DNA of 64,000 bases, taken from contig JANNOJ010000065.1 of NCBI GenBank assembly GCA_031399025.1, forward strand, positions 51,306-115,305. Reading direction: 5' to 3'. The notes under the pieces were generated by a model. That model was not told the DNA's origin and searched no databases. It saw only the letters and a program-made list of their open reading frames with translations. This document shows positions 28,235 to 38,300 of this stretch, piece after piece (position 1 is the stretch's first letter; each line of letters begins with the position of its first letter). This DNA comes from CBDBZL01 sp031399025 (lineage in GTDB: Bacteria; Pseudomonadota; Alphaproteobacteria; Sphingomonadales; Sphingomonadaceae). The translations under genes and the position numbers were made by a program.

Positions 28235-29148
28235 TGCTGGATCTCCTTGGCGGTGAACTGGGGATGGCTGGTCACCGGACCGACATGGGCGATGCGCACC
28301 TCGACCGCCATGTCGAGCAGATCGCCCCGGAGCCCTTCCCAGGTGCCGGTGAGCGGCAGCGCCTGGATGGGATCGCGGGCCACCGCCACGCGGACCAGGC
28401 CCTGGTTGCCGATGATACCGTTGGTCGGGTCGAACTCGATCCAGCCCGAGCCCGGCAGGAACACCCGCACCCAGGCGTGGGTGCTGTGGCCGCCCACCCG
28501 GGCGTGGCTGCCCTGGTCGTTGTACAGATAGCCCGACACGAAGCGGGCGGCGAGGCCGAGCGCGCGCACCGCCTCCATCATCAGCACCGCAAAGTCGCGG
28601 CAGGTGCCCGAGCGCAGGCGCAACGTCTCCAGCGGCGGCTGAATCCCCTTCTCGTCGCGCCGCTGGTAGGTGAAGTCGCGCTTGATCGCCTCGGTCATGG
28701 TGCACAGCAGGTCGAGCGTGCGGATGGGGGTGCGGCCCTGCAGGAAGCGGCCGGCCCAGTGGTCCAGAACCCGCTCGCGATCGGCGAACTGGCGCTCGAT
28801 CGAGCGCAGCAGGTCGGGCATGTCCTCGGCGGCATAGGTGAAGGGGAAGGTGTGGGCATAGGGCTCCACCGCGATCTCGCCCGCGGCCATCGGCAGGTGC
28901 TCGACCGTGGCCGAACCATGGATCTCGAGCGTGTCGGAGCGCCCGGCGAAGGTGGCGATAGCCACCGCATTGCCGAACACGTCCTGGATCCAGCGCAGCT
29001 CCGCCGGCGGCGGATCGATCGCCAGGCTGGCGGCCAGCAGGCGCTGGTCGTAGCTTTCGCGCGGGCGCACCAGGATGCGGTGCTCGCCGAAGGCGACATC
29101 CCGACGATAGCGGTAGCAGGTGGTGTGGTCGATCGATACGGTGGGCAT
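28228..29148 (-). CDS. Transglutaminase family protein
   Basis: 306 residues with an N-terminal domain (MPTVSIDHTTCYRYRRDV...HRILVRPRES) and a transglutaminase core: RSGTCRDFAVLMMEAVRALGLAARFVSGYLYND with the catalytic Cys, GGHSTHAWVRVFLPGSGWIEFDPTNG with His and Asp. The full triad is present, so it should be an active cysteine protease/amidase-type enzyme. First gene of the pair, divergent from the N-formylglutamate amidohydrolase family gene. Confidence 0.9.
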   Translation of the reverse strand: MPTVSIDHTTCYRYRRDVAFGEHRILVRPRESYDQRLLAASLAIDPPPAELRWIQDVFGNAVAIATFAGRSDTLEIHGSATVEHLPMAAGEIAVEPYAHTFPFTYAAEDMPDLLRSIERQFADRERVLDHWAGRFLQGRTPIRTLDLLCTMTEAIKRDFTYQRRDEKGIQPPLETLRLRSGTCRDFAVLMMEAVRALGLAARFVSGYLYNDQGSHARVGGHSTHAWVRVFLPGSGWIEFDPTNGIIGNQGLVRVAVARDPIQALPLTGTWEGLRGDLLDMAVEVRIAHVGPVTSHPQFTAKEIQQC

Positions 29149-29219
29149 TGGTCCTGGCCGAACCGGCTACCTTAAACAGGTTTAATGTGCCGAACACCCT
29201 GTTGTCACGATCCGATCCG

Positions 29220-29957
29220 ATGCCGATACGAAAAAGCGGCGAATTGCTGTTCTCGGGCCCATTTTTGCTCATCGGCGACCATGCGGGCGCTGCGATCCCG
29301 GCGCGGCTGGGGGATCTGGGCCTGGCGCCGGCCGATCAGCAGCGCCATATCGCGCTGGACATCGGGATCGAGCAATTGGGGCTGCGGCTGGGCGAACTGC
29401 TCGGCGCGCCGTTTCTGCGCCAGGTCTATTCGCGCCTGGTGATCGATTGCAACCGCGATCCCGCGCGCGCCGACGCGGTGCCCGAGGTGAGCGACGGGAC
29501 TGAGGTTCCGGGCAATGCGGGCATTACCGACGCGGCCCGCCAGGCGCGCGTGGCCGAAATCCACGAGCCGTATCACGCGGCGATCGGCGAGGCGCTCGAT
29601 GCCCGCCGGGCGGCGGGGCGGCGCACGGCCCTGGTGTCGCTGCACAGCTTCACCCCGGTGATGGCCGGCATCGTGCGGCCCTGGCATATCGGCGTGCTGC
29701 ACGACCGCGGCGATACGCGCTTCGCCCAGGCCATGCTGGCCTGGATGAGGGTGGGTGGGCCGTTCCTGGTAGCCGACAACCAGCCTTATTCGATGGATGG
29801 CACCGACCACACCGTTCCACGGCACGCCTATCCGCGCCGCCTGCCCTATGTGGAGCTGGAAGTGCGGCAGGACCTGCTCGGCCCCCACTCCGACGCCCGC
29901 GCCGAGGAGGTTGCGCGCTACTTGGTTGCTGCGCTCACGGGGTGTGCCAGGGTCTGA
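29220..29957 (+). CDS. N-formylglutamate amidohydrolase family protein
   Basis: 245-residue protein of the N-formylglutamate amidohydrolase (HutG/FGase) family. LLIGDHAGAAIPARL, YSRLVIDCNRDP, LVSLHSFTPVMAG, WHIGVLHDRGD and the VELEVRQDLL ending are recognised. These metal-dependent enzymes release formate from N-formylglutamate in histidine breakdown, but no other hut gene is near and several subfamilies act on other amides. The start at 29220 is preferred over a longer frame that begins inside the upstream promoter. It is divergent from the transglutaminase pair, with a short shared promoter region. Confidence 0.85.
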   Translation: MPIRKSGELLFSGPFLLIGDHAGAAIPARLGDLGLAPADQQRHIALDIGIEQLGLRLGELLGAPFLRQVYSRLVIDCNRDPARADAVPEVSDGTEVPGNAGITDAARQARVAEIHEPYHAAIGEALDARRAAGRRTALVSLHSFTPVMAGIVRPWHIGVLHDRGDTRFAQAMLAWMRVGGPFLVADNQPYSMDGTDHTVPRHAYPRRLPYVELEVRQDLLGPHSDARAEEVARYLVAALTGCARV

Positions 29958-30085
29958 GTGCCGAGCCTGATCGTCGGCATGCAGCTGCCCGCGTGTGATT
30001 GCTTGAGGACTTTTCTTGCTGCGCCAGGCGCGGGGAGGTTCGGTGACGCGGCTTGGATGACCGGTGGATTGCGGGGGCTGGGTCC

Positions 30086-30496
30086 TTACAATTGCGGGAA
30101 ACAAGCTTCCGATCTTAGGGACGTTGGCAAAGCGGGAACGAAGCCGCGCAGCACCGAGCCGGTTGGGACGATAATCGTAATCCGACTCGAATTGGGGAAG
30201 CCGCGGCAATTCACCGCGGCGGCCGGAGTCACCGTGTTGTTGGCAATGGTGATGCCGTAACCTGCGGCCCGGGCGACGGCGTAGCTCTTCTGCGTACCAG
30301 AAGTGGCGCAGCTGCCGCTCACCGCCATGCAGCGCGCCGTGCTGTAGGCGACATCGTCCAGAGTCTGCTTGGTCCAGACGAGACGGCTGACCTCGATGGT
30401 GCCAATCATGAACAGCAGGATGACGGGAGCCAGCAGCGCCAGTTCGGTAGTTGTCGAGCCAGCAACGCAGCGAAGCGAGGGCAGCCACCCCTTCAT
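30086..30496 (-). CDS. TadE-like pilus assembly protein
   Basis: 136 residues with an N-terminal basic stretch and one membrane helix (TTTELALLAPVILLFMIGTIEVSRLVW) followed by KQTLDDVAYSTARCMAV, which is the TadE pseudopilin pattern with the Glu in the helix. Four cysteines lie in the exported part. It is the last of three overlapping genes (4-nt overlaps at both junctions) that encode TadG/TadE-type proteins. No tad secretion ATPase or flp pilin is in the window, so the machine must be encoded elsewhere or absent. Confidence 0.8.
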   Translation of the reverse strand: MKGWLPSLRCVAGSTTTELALLAPVILLFMIGTIEVSRLVWTKQTLDDVAYSTARCMAVSGSCATSGTQKSYAVARAAGYGITIANNTVTPAAAVNCRGFPNSSRITIIVPTGSVLRGFVPALPTSLRSEACFPQL

Positions 30497-31035
30497 TGCA
30501 GGCGGATCGTCGCCTGCTGGACGATCTGCGTATCACTGAGAAAGCTGTTGGGGACGATCATCGGCTGGAAGGTCTTGCTCGCGGAGATGGTCAGATAATA
30601 GCCCGCGGTGGAGCCAGCGGTGACGCTGCCCGTACAGGCACTGCCGCATGCACCGGAGGCGAAAGTTCCATCGGTCTTGAGGCACGAACAGGTGCGGTTT
30701 TGGTTTACGCAGCTTGCGGTCGTGCCGTTGCAAGTCGTGCTGACGGCCAAGGTCTGGTCGTCTGCAAGCGCGCGGACATAGCCTGGCATCGATGCGTAAT
30801 CCGCCGTCGCCGGGGTGGAGAAGGCACTGACAGCGGCTCCGGCGACTGCTTGGCTCATCTTGCTGCGCTCGAGATACAGCAGGCCGAAATCCATTCCGAT
30901 GCAGATCACCAGGAAGAACAGCGAGCTCAGGAGTGCGAACTCGACCGCCGCGACACCCGTTTCGCAGCGTGCGAGAGCAGGGCTAAGCGGCCAAGCGATT
31001 TTCCCACGGGGACTGTGCGACGGCGGTGTGATCAT
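30493..31035 (-). CDS. TadE/TadF-like pseudopilin protein
   Basis: 180 residues. A positively charged start (RGKIAWPLSPALARCE) leads into TGVAAVEFALLSSLFFLVICIGMDFGLLYLERSKM, a TadE/F membrane helix with the conserved Glu. The exported part is cysteine-rich (CNGTTASCVNQNRTCSCL...CGSACTG), suggesting disulfide bonds. The ATG at 31035 overlaps the upstream TadG-like stop by 4 nt; a longer upstream frame is antisense noise. Confidence 0.78.
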   Translation of the reverse strand: MITPPSHSPRGKIAWPLSPALARCETGVAAVEFALLSSLFFLVICIGMDFGLLYLERSKMSQAVAGAAVSAFSTPATADYASMPGYVRALADDQTLAVSTTCNGTTASCVNQNRTCSCLKTDGTFASGACGSACTGSVTAGSTAGYYLTISASKTFQPMIVPNSFLSDTQIVQQATIRLQ

Positions 31036-33077
31036 CCGACCAGCCTGACTGCGGTGCCGCCCGTCGCACTGCCGTTCACCGACTGCATCTTTGCGCATGC
31101 CGAGCCGGTCGCCGCGCCGCCGCTCACGGCAATCTTTGAGGCGATCAGGCTCAGACACTTGCTCGCAACGGTGCTGTTGCCCCCCGTCATGGTCACCACG
31201 GAGTTGGGCAGGTGGATGGTCCCGGCAAAGCGGTTGTTGCTGCCTGCATCCCAACTCGAGGCCGCGGTGCTGGCGCTCGATAGCAGCAGCTCGCCGATCT
31301 CGCCCCCGGTTACGGTTGCGGTCGGCGCATACAGGATCGTTCGCGCGCCGCCTGCCAGGTTCATCACGCCCGCGAGCACGAAGGTGACGTCGATACCCGC
31401 CTGATCATAACCCGAAACCGAAGTTCCTTCCAACGTAGAGCCATAGGTGATCCCGGTCAGCGAGGAGGTATAGGGCCAGACCGTGCCGCCCGTGGAGTTG
31501 GTGATGTTGCCGTTGATCGTGTACCGCCCCCGACCGAAGAGCACGGCGCCGCTAATCGTGAGGTTGCCGTTGAGGAAATGGTTGTTCGTCCGCCCGAAGA
31601 CCAGGCGGCTGCCGCCGGCGGTCAGGATGTGGCCCACCGAGGCGTAGGTGCCGTCCCCCATGAAGAAGCGGCCCGATCCGGCGAGCCTGACGGCATGACC
31701 GTCGGTATGGCTGCCGATGAGCACGTTGCCCGCGCCCAGCGACAGCTCGCTGTTGCCGTCGATCGAAATGCCGGTGCGGGCGAGGAAGTTGCCCGCGCCC
31801 AGCCGCGCGGTGCCGCCCCCGGCGATGACCAGTCGTGCGAAAGAATGGTTGCCCGCACCCATGGTCAGGTTCTGCCCCCCGCCGAGCGAGACGGTGGCGT
31901 TGATGGTGACGTCGCCTGTCCCCTTGGTGTTGGTGCCGGCGAAGGTGACCGTGCCGCTGCCGATCCACAGCACGCCGTTCCCGAAGGTAACACCGCTCGA
32001 GCCCGAGTTGAAACCGCCGTTGACGTAGACGTCCGAGTTGCCGAAATTGACGCTGGAACCGCTGTTGAAGAAGCCGCTCCGGATCCTGATGGTCGAACCA
32101 CTGGTGAAGGTGACGCTCACGCCGCCGGCGACATCAATCCGGCCGACGGTATAGTTGCCCGCGGGGACGACATAACTGCTGCTCGTGCCCTGCCGCCAGG
32201 TCGCGACCTGACCGGTAGGATTGCTGCTCGTGAAGTTCCAATTCGCTCCGCCCGTCGGTGTCGTGGGATTGGCCAGCGTCGGTATGCTCGTCGCCTGGCC
32301 GATGAGACCCATGGCGGCGACCCGCGTGGGATCGTTGGCCCAAGGGTCGGAGAGCGTGGTCGCGCCCTGAATGCGGTCCTGCACCGGAGGCACGTTGGTG
32401 TTCCAGGCCGGCGCGGTGAAGCTGCCGGCGTAGCGCACCTTGCCAGCCGTAAGTGTTCCGTAGGTGGTCGACACGCTGCCCTGCCCGGAAATGATCTCGC
32501 TGCCCTGGATCAGCGCGCCGGTATTGGCGATGGTGCCGATGGCGGCCAGGGCGCAGCTTGGCAGCGTGATCGTGCCCCCGCCGCTGACGGTTACCGCGTC
32601 GCTCGCGGGACTGAGCGCGAGATAGCATGGCACGGCTCCAGAAGCGCTGAGGCTGGCGAGCGCCTGCGCTTGGACCGAGTACGAACCGGCGACGCCGAGC
32701 ACCCGGCTGAGCGTGACCGGTACCTGTTCCACCACCGTCACGCGTACCGCTTGCTGGCCCGCCGCTGGAAAGTTGTTGACCAGGGCTGCAGTCACCGTCG
32801 CGCCCACCAGGCCGTTGGCGCGGGCGATATCCTGCGCGGTGGGCGTGAGGACCGCAGTGTTGGACGTGTTGCTGTAGGCCATCGCGGCGGCGAGCGCGCC
32901 CATGTCGGCCGCGCGCTGGTTGATCGCCCGCTGCTGATAGCCGCGGTTGATGTCGAAGACGAGGCCGGTAGCGCCCAGGAGCACCGGCAAGGCGAGCGCC
33001 ACGAGGGTCGTGACGCCCGCGAACTCACTGTCGCGTAGGCGCCTGAGCGCGCGATAGAAGGGGGCGAGATGGAACAT
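31032..33077 (-). CDS. Large TadG-like protein with repetitive glycine/serine-rich passenger
   Basis: 681 residues. The N-terminus (RDSEFAGVTTLVALALPVLLGATGLVFDINRGYQQRAINQRAADMGALAAAMAY) is a TadG/TadE-type helix with the following coiled segment. Unlike ordinary TadG, which carries a von Willebrand A domain, the remaining 500 residues are low-complexity turns rich in Gly, Ser, Thr and Asn with repeating motifs such as FNSGSS, NFGNSD and LTMGAGNHSFARLVI, which suggests a right-handed beta-helix like those of adhesins or polysaccharide-binding proteins. It is first in the three-gene unit and probably the functional surface protein. Confidence 0.75.
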   Translation of the reverse strand: MFHLAPFYRALRRLRDSEFAGVTTLVALALPVLLGATGLVFDINRGYQQRAINQRAADMGALAAAMAYSNTSNTAVLTPTAQDIARANGLVGATVTAALVNNFPAAGQQAVRVTVVEQVPVTLSRVLGVAGSYSVQAQALASLSASGAVPCYLALSPASDAVTVSGGGTITLPSCALAAIGTIANTGALIQGSEIISGQGSVSTTYGTLTAGKVRYAGSFTAPAWNTNVPPVQDRIQGATTLSDPWANDPTRVAAMGLIGQATSIPTLANPTTPTGGANWNFTSSNPTGQVATWRQGTSSSYVVPAGNYTVGRIDVAGGVSVTFTSGSTIRIRSGFFNSGSSVNFGNSDVYVNGGFNSGSSGVTFGNGVLWIGSGTVTFAGTNTKGTGDVTINATVSLGGGQNLTMGAGNHSFARLVIAGGGTARLGAGNFLARTGISIDGNSELSLGAGNVLIGSHTDGHAVRLAGSGRFFMGDGTYASVGHILTAGGSRLVFGRTNNHFLNGNLTISGAVLFGRGRYTINGNITNSTGGTVWPYTSSLTGITYGSTLEGTSVSGYDQAGIDVTFVLAGVMNLAGGARTILYAPTATVTGGEIGELLLSSASTAASSWDAGSNNRFAGTIHLPNSVVTMTGGNSTVASKCLSLIASKIAVSGGAATGSACAKMQSVNGSATGGTAVRLVG

Positions 33078-33103
33078 CTACCGACACCCTTGCGCGCGGG
33101 AAG

Positions 33104-33492
33104 TTAAAACTTCGTTGAGAGATCGGCCAGCAGTTGGGCTGCCGGGGTGGTGCGCGGGGCGAAGCGGGCGACCTTGCCGGCCTGCCCGGCCGCTGGCAGC
33201 CGCTGGCAGAACCCGGCCAGATCGCGCAAGTCGAACTCCCACAGGAAGGCGGGCGGGCAGTCCCTCCAGGCGCTCGTCGGCGACAGATCGTCGAATTCGA
33301 CCTGGTTGGGGGAGCTGCAATAGGCTTCCACGGTCACAGCCTTGGGGAAGATCAGGTGATCGAACGGGGGCTGCCCGGACGGGCGCAGGCCGATGCGCCA
33401 GGCCGCCAGCGCCGCCAGCACCCGCTCGCTCCGGGCGAGGCCGATCGCCCGATCGCCCGATCGGTATCGAACGGCAGCTCGGGGACCGCCAT
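33104..33492 (-). pseudogene. Small ORF frameshifted at an 8-bp tandem repeat
   Basis: A start at 33492 gives MAVPELPFDTDRAIG and then runs out of frame; the rest (RVLAALAAWRIGLRPSGQ...LADLSTKF) continues in a different frame to a stop at 33104. The change falls at about 33441-33463, where the 8-base unit GATCGGGC is repeated between two and three times. Removing one unit joins the two halves into a single frame of about 127 residues. I do not recognise the family. The upstream ORF (33500-33807) ends 8 nt before the start, suggesting a two-gene unit. A real on/off repeat or a base-calling error are both possible. Confidence 0.5.
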
Positions 33493-33499
33493 GGTGTGG

Positions 33500-33807
33500 C
33501 TAGAGCGCGTACGGCGGGGCGGACCCGGCTCGGCTGAATTCGTGCAGCTCGATGGCGGGAAAGGCGCGCCAGACGCGCGCCTGGCCGGCGTTGAGCTGGT
33601 CAGCCAGCTCGCGCCATTGCGCCTGGGCGAAGTGCCCGTCGGCCTCCGCATCGCTCATCACCAGCGCCAGGCGGGCGCGCAGCAGCAGCTCGGCGCTGGC
33701 CTCGGCGATGATGCCGTCGACCTTGGAGATCTGGTGGGTCCGCCTCCGCCCGGGATTGAGGCGGGTGAGGAGGGCGGGGCTGTGGCGCCCGAGCCGGCTG
33801 CGGTCAT
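33500..33807 (-). pseudogene. Small frameshifted ORF of unknown function
   Basis: An AGGAG site precedes ATG at 33807, giving MTAAGSGATAPPSSPASIPGG. A protein-like sequence in another frame (KVDGIIAEASAELLLRARLALVMSDAEADGH then AQWRELADQLNAGQARVWRAFPAIELHEFS) runs to the stop at 33500. Total length is not a multiple of three, so at least one frameshift lies between. No family is recognised. It is followed by the ORF at 33104-33492. Confidence 0.4.
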
Positions 33808-33865
33808 GCCGGTGTGCTCCTGGAACCCCTGTCAGAACCCGTTGCGCTCGATGCGGCAGCCGGGG

Positions 33866-35299
33866 TCAGCCGGTGCCCCAGCCGCCGCCCAGGGCGCGGA
33901 ACACGTCGATCTGCGCGCGCGATACCTCGGCGTCCTGCGCGGCAAGCTGCGCGCGGGCTTCGGCCAGGGTGCGCTCGGCATCGAGCCGGTCGAGCGAGTT
34001 GATCGCCCCCTCGCGCTGCTGCGCGCGCACGATGCGGGCGGCGCGTTCCGCCGCCTCGCTCGCCGCCTGCAGCGCCGCGCGCCGGTGCAGACCCTGGGCG
34101 TAATTGGTGAGCGCGGTTTCCGCCTCCTGCAGCCCTGCCAGCACCGCGCCGTCGAACGCGGCCAGCGATCCTTGCGTATCCGCCTCGGCAGCGTCGATCT
34201 GCGCCCGCTGGGCCTCCTGGTTGAGGAAGGCCCAGCTGACCAGCGGCCCCAGCACCCAATTGAGCGGGCCGCCGGTGAAAATCTCGCCGAAATCGCTGCC
34301 GGTCTGGCCGATCGAACCGCCCAGCTGGATGCTCGGGTAGAGATCGGCGGTGGCGACGCCGATGCGCGCGGTATCGGCGGCCAGGCGGCGCTCGGCGGCG
34401 CGGATGTCGGGGCGGCGGGCGAGCAGGGCGGCGCCATCGCCCACCGGCAGCGGCCGGGCGATCTCGAGCACGAGGCTGCGGGCTCCGGCGATCGGCGGCA
34501 GCTCGGCGGGAGCGCGGCCGGTGAGGGTGGCGAGGCGGAACAGGGCGCCGGCGCGCGTCGCCTCGAGCGTCGGGATGTCGGCCGCGCGCTGGTCGCGCAG
34601 GGTCTCGATCCGGGCCAGAGCGAGGCCGTTCTCCAGCCCCGCATCGTAGCGGCGGCGGGTGAGGTTCAGCTGCTGATCGAGCAGGTCGACGATCTCGCGC
34701 GCCACGGTGAGCCGGGCGGCGCTGGAAGCGGCGTCGGCATAGGCGCGGGTGGTCTCGGCCACGACCACAACGCGCACCGCGTCGGCATCCGCCTCGCTGA
34801 CCGCGAGATCGGCGCGGGCGGCCTCGATGCCGCGGCTCACGCGGCCGAACAGATCGACCTCGTAGGCGACATCGAGGCCGCCATCGTAGCCGAAGGCCTC
34901 GCGGTCGGCCCCCGGGTCGACCTCTTCCTCCGCCAGCCGGACGTAGCTGACCCCGCCGCCCACCGAGCCCTGCGGCAGGCGGTCGCCGCGCACGCCGCGA
35001 AGGCCCGCGCGGGCGCGCTCGATGCGGGCGAGCGCCTGGCGCAGGTCGGTGTTGGCGGCCTGCGCATCGGCGACCAGGCGGTCGAGCACCGGGTCGTCGT
35101 ACAGCCGCCACCAATCGTCCGGCAGCGGCGCGGCGGGAGCGAAGGCGGCGGCCAGCGCCGGATCGGCGGCCGAAAGCAGGGGGCCGGACGACGCGCGGGG
35201 TGGGGGCGGTGCGACGTAATCCGGCCCCACCGCACAGGCCGCCAGGGCGAACGCGGAAAGCGAGGCGAGGAGAGGGCGGATGGCGGGGGTGGCGCGCAT
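33866..35299 (-). CDS. RND efflux outer-membrane lipoprotein (OprM/NodT family)
   Basis: 477-residue outer-membrane channel of a tripartite RND pump. Lipobox LSAFALAAC with the family's CAVGPDYVAPPPP following, then two outer-membrane-efflux repeats (NTDLRQALARIERARA...; LLARRPDIRAAERRLAADTARIGVATADLYPSIQL...). The motif RRPDIRAAER is highly conserved in the family. It lies 10 nt after the RND permease stop. Confidence 0.95.
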   Translation of the reverse strand: MRATPAIRPLLASLSAFALAACAVGPDYVAPPPPRASSGPLLSAADPALAAAFAPAAPLPDDWWRLYDDPVLDRLVADAQAANTDLRQALARIERARAGLRGVRGDRLPQGSVGGGVSYVRLAEEEVDPGADREAFGYDGGLDVAYEVDLFGRVSRGIEAARADLAVSEADADAVRVVVVAETTRAYADAASSAARLTVAREIVDLLDQQLNLTRRRYDAGLENGLALARIETLRDQRAADIPTLEATRAGALFRLATLTGRAPAELPPIAGARSLVLEIARPLPVGDGAALLARRPDIRAAERRLAADTARIGVATADLYPSIQLGGSIGQTGSDFGEIFTGGPLNWVLGPLVSWAFLNQEAQRAQIDAAEADTQGSLAAFDGAVLAGLQEAETALTNYAQGLHRRAALQAASEAAERAARIVRAQQREGAINSLDRLDAERTLAEARAQLAAQDAEVSRAQIDVFRALGGGWGTG

Positions 35300-35309
35300 G
35301 GGATGATTC

Positions 35310-38300
35310 CTATTCGGCCGGCTGCAGCGCGGGCGGATACGGGCCGCCGCGCCGGTCGTCGTTGCGGACGTCGGACCGGGGCCCGCGCTGGCGCAAGCGG
35401 TCGATCCGCTCGCCCAGCGCCCGGCACACGACGTAGAAGGTGGGGGTGAACACCAGGCCGAAACCGGTCACGCCCAGCATGCCGAAGCACACCGCGGTGC
35501 CCAGCGCCTGGCGCAGCTCGGCGCCCGCCCCGGTGGCGATGACCAGCGGCACCGTGCCCAGGATGAAAGCGAAGCTGGTCATGAGGATCGGCCGCAGGCG
35601 ATCGCGCGCCGCCTGTACCGCAGCCTCGACCGGCGACAGGCCGCGCTCTTCGCCCTGGCGGGCGAACTCGACGATGAGGATGGAGTTCTTGGCCGCCAGC
35701 GCGATCAGCACGATGAGCCCGATCTGCGTGAGCACGTTGTTGTCCATGCCGCGCAGGTTCACCCCCACCATCGCGGCGAGCAGGCACATCGGCACGATGA
35801 GGATGATGGCCAGCGGCATCACCAGGCTCTCGTACTGCGCCGCCAGCACCAGGAAAACGAGCAGCACGGCGAGCGCGAACACCAGGATGGCGGTGTTGCC
35901 GGCGGTGTCCTGCTGGTAGGCGATGCCGGTCCATTCGTAATCCATGCCGCGCGGGAGGACCTGCGCCGCCACCCGCTCCATGGTCGCGAGCGACTGGCCG
36001 GTGGAATAGCCGGGCGCGGTATCGCCGTCGATCGCGACCGCGGGCGCCAGGTTGTAGCGGGTGACGCGGTATGGCCCGGTGGTGTCGCTCAGCGTGGTCA
36101 CCGAGCCCAGCGGCACCATGGCGCCGCTGGTCGAGCGGGTCTGCAGGTTGGCGATGTCGGCGGCGGAGTTGCGATGTTCGGCGTCGGCCTGCGCGGTGAC
36201 CCGATAGGTGCGACCCAAGAGATTGAAATCGTTGATGAAGGCTGAGCCCAGGTACACCTGCAGCGTATCGAAGATGGCGCTGGGAGAGACGCCGAGGATC
36301 TGCGCCTTGTCGCGGTCGATGTCGGCGCGCACGCGCGGCGTGCCGGTGTCGAAGAAGGTGTAGACGCCGGCCATGCCTTGCTGCTGGTTGGCCTGGGCGA
36401 TGACCGCGTTGGACGCCGCCTGCAGCGCGGCGTAGCCCTCGCCGTTGCGGTCCTCGACCATCAGCCGGAAGCCGCCGGCCGAACCGATGCCGCGGATGAT
36501 CGGCGGCTTGACGATCACCAGCCGCGCCTCGTCGATATCGGCGGTAGCCGCGGCGGCCTGGGCCATCAGCGTATCGACGTCGAGGCCCTTGGCGGCGCGT
36601 TCCGCGAACGGCGCGAGCACCCAATAGGCCGCGGCCGAGCTGGCGTTCTGCGTCTCGGAGGTGCCGTCGAAGCCCGAGAGCATCACCGCGCCGTCGATCC
36701 CTTCGAGCGGCAGCATCCGCGCCGCCACCTGCTTCATCACCGCGTCGGTGCGCGACGTGGCCGAGCCCGGCGGCAGCTGGATGACGGTGAGGAAGTAGGC
36801 CTGGTCCTGCTGCGGAATGAAGCCGGTGGGGGTGATCCACAGCGCCGCCCCGGTCAGCCCGATGAGCGCCCCGTAGACCGCCATCATCCGCCGCGGCATG
36901 GCGACCAGCCGCGCGGTCCAGCGGGCATAGCTGCCGCTGAACCGCTCGAAGCCGCGATTGAACGCATCGCTGGCGCGCCCGGCCATCCGGGCGATGCGCG
37001 AGGGCTCGCGCGTGCGTTCGTGCTGGCGCAGCAGCAGCGCCGAGAGTGCCGGCGACAGCGTGAGCGAGACGATGAGCGAGATCACCGTGGCGGTGGAGAT
37101 GGTCACCGCGAACTGCTGATAGAACGCGCCCGACAGGCCGCCGATGAACAGCGTGGGCACGAACACCGCGCACAGCACCAGCACGATGGCGATGAGCGCG
37201 AAGCCGACCTCGTCCATCGAGGTGCGCGCCGCCTCGAGCGGGCTCATGCCGGTCTCCAGGTTGCGCTCGACGTTCTCGACCACGACGATGGCATCGTCGA
37301 CCACGATGCCGATGGCCAGCACCAGCCCGAACAGCGACAGGTTGTTGAGCGAATAGCCGAGCATCGCCAGCACCGCGAAGGTGCCGACCAGCGAGATCGG
37401 GATGGCGAGCACCGGGATCAGCGAGGCGCGCCATTTCTGGAGGAAGACGATGATGACCAGGACCACCAGGATCACCGCCTCGACCAGGGTGACGATGACG
37501 GCATCGACCGATTCCTGGATGAATTCGGTGGGGTTGTAGACGATCCGGTATTCGAGGCCCGCGGGGAAATCGTCGGCCACCTCGTCCATCACCGCCTGCA
37601 CTTCTTCAGCCGCGGCGAGCGCGTTGGAGCCGGGCTCCTGCAACACCGGGATGATGACCGAATCGCGGTCGTTCAGATAGGCCGAGGTGCTGTAATCCTG
37701 CGCCCCGAGCTCGACCCGCGCCACGTCGCCCACCCGCACCTGGCGCCCTTCGACATCGGTGCGCACGACGACGTTTTCGAATTGCGCGGGATCGGTGAAG
37801 CGCCCCTGGGTCTCGACGTTGAGCTGGAACGCGCTGTCGGGGCTGGGAGGCTGGCCCAGCGTGCCCGCGGCCACCTGCACGTTCTGGGCGCGCAAGGCGC
37901 CCACGATGTCGCCTGCCGTCAGGTCGAGCGCAGCGGCGCGGCCGGGATCGATCCACACCCGCATGGCGAGTTCCCGCTGGCCGAACAGCTGGACATCGCC
38001 CACGCCCTCGATCCGCGCCAGGCGGTCGCGGATGCGGGTCTGGGCGTAGTTGGACATGTATTCGCGGCTCAGCGACCCGTCGGGCGAGATCAGGTTCACG
38101 ATGAGCAGGAAGTCGGGCGTGGTCTTGCGCGTGACCAGCCCGAGGCGCTGCACCTCTTCCGGCAGGCGCGGCTCGGCGATGGCGACGCGGTTCTGCACCA
38201 GCACCTGCGCCTCGTCGAGATCGGTCCCGGGCTCGAAGGTGACGGTGATGGTCACCCGCCCGTCGCCGGTCGACTGGCTGGAGAGGTAGAGCATCCCGTC

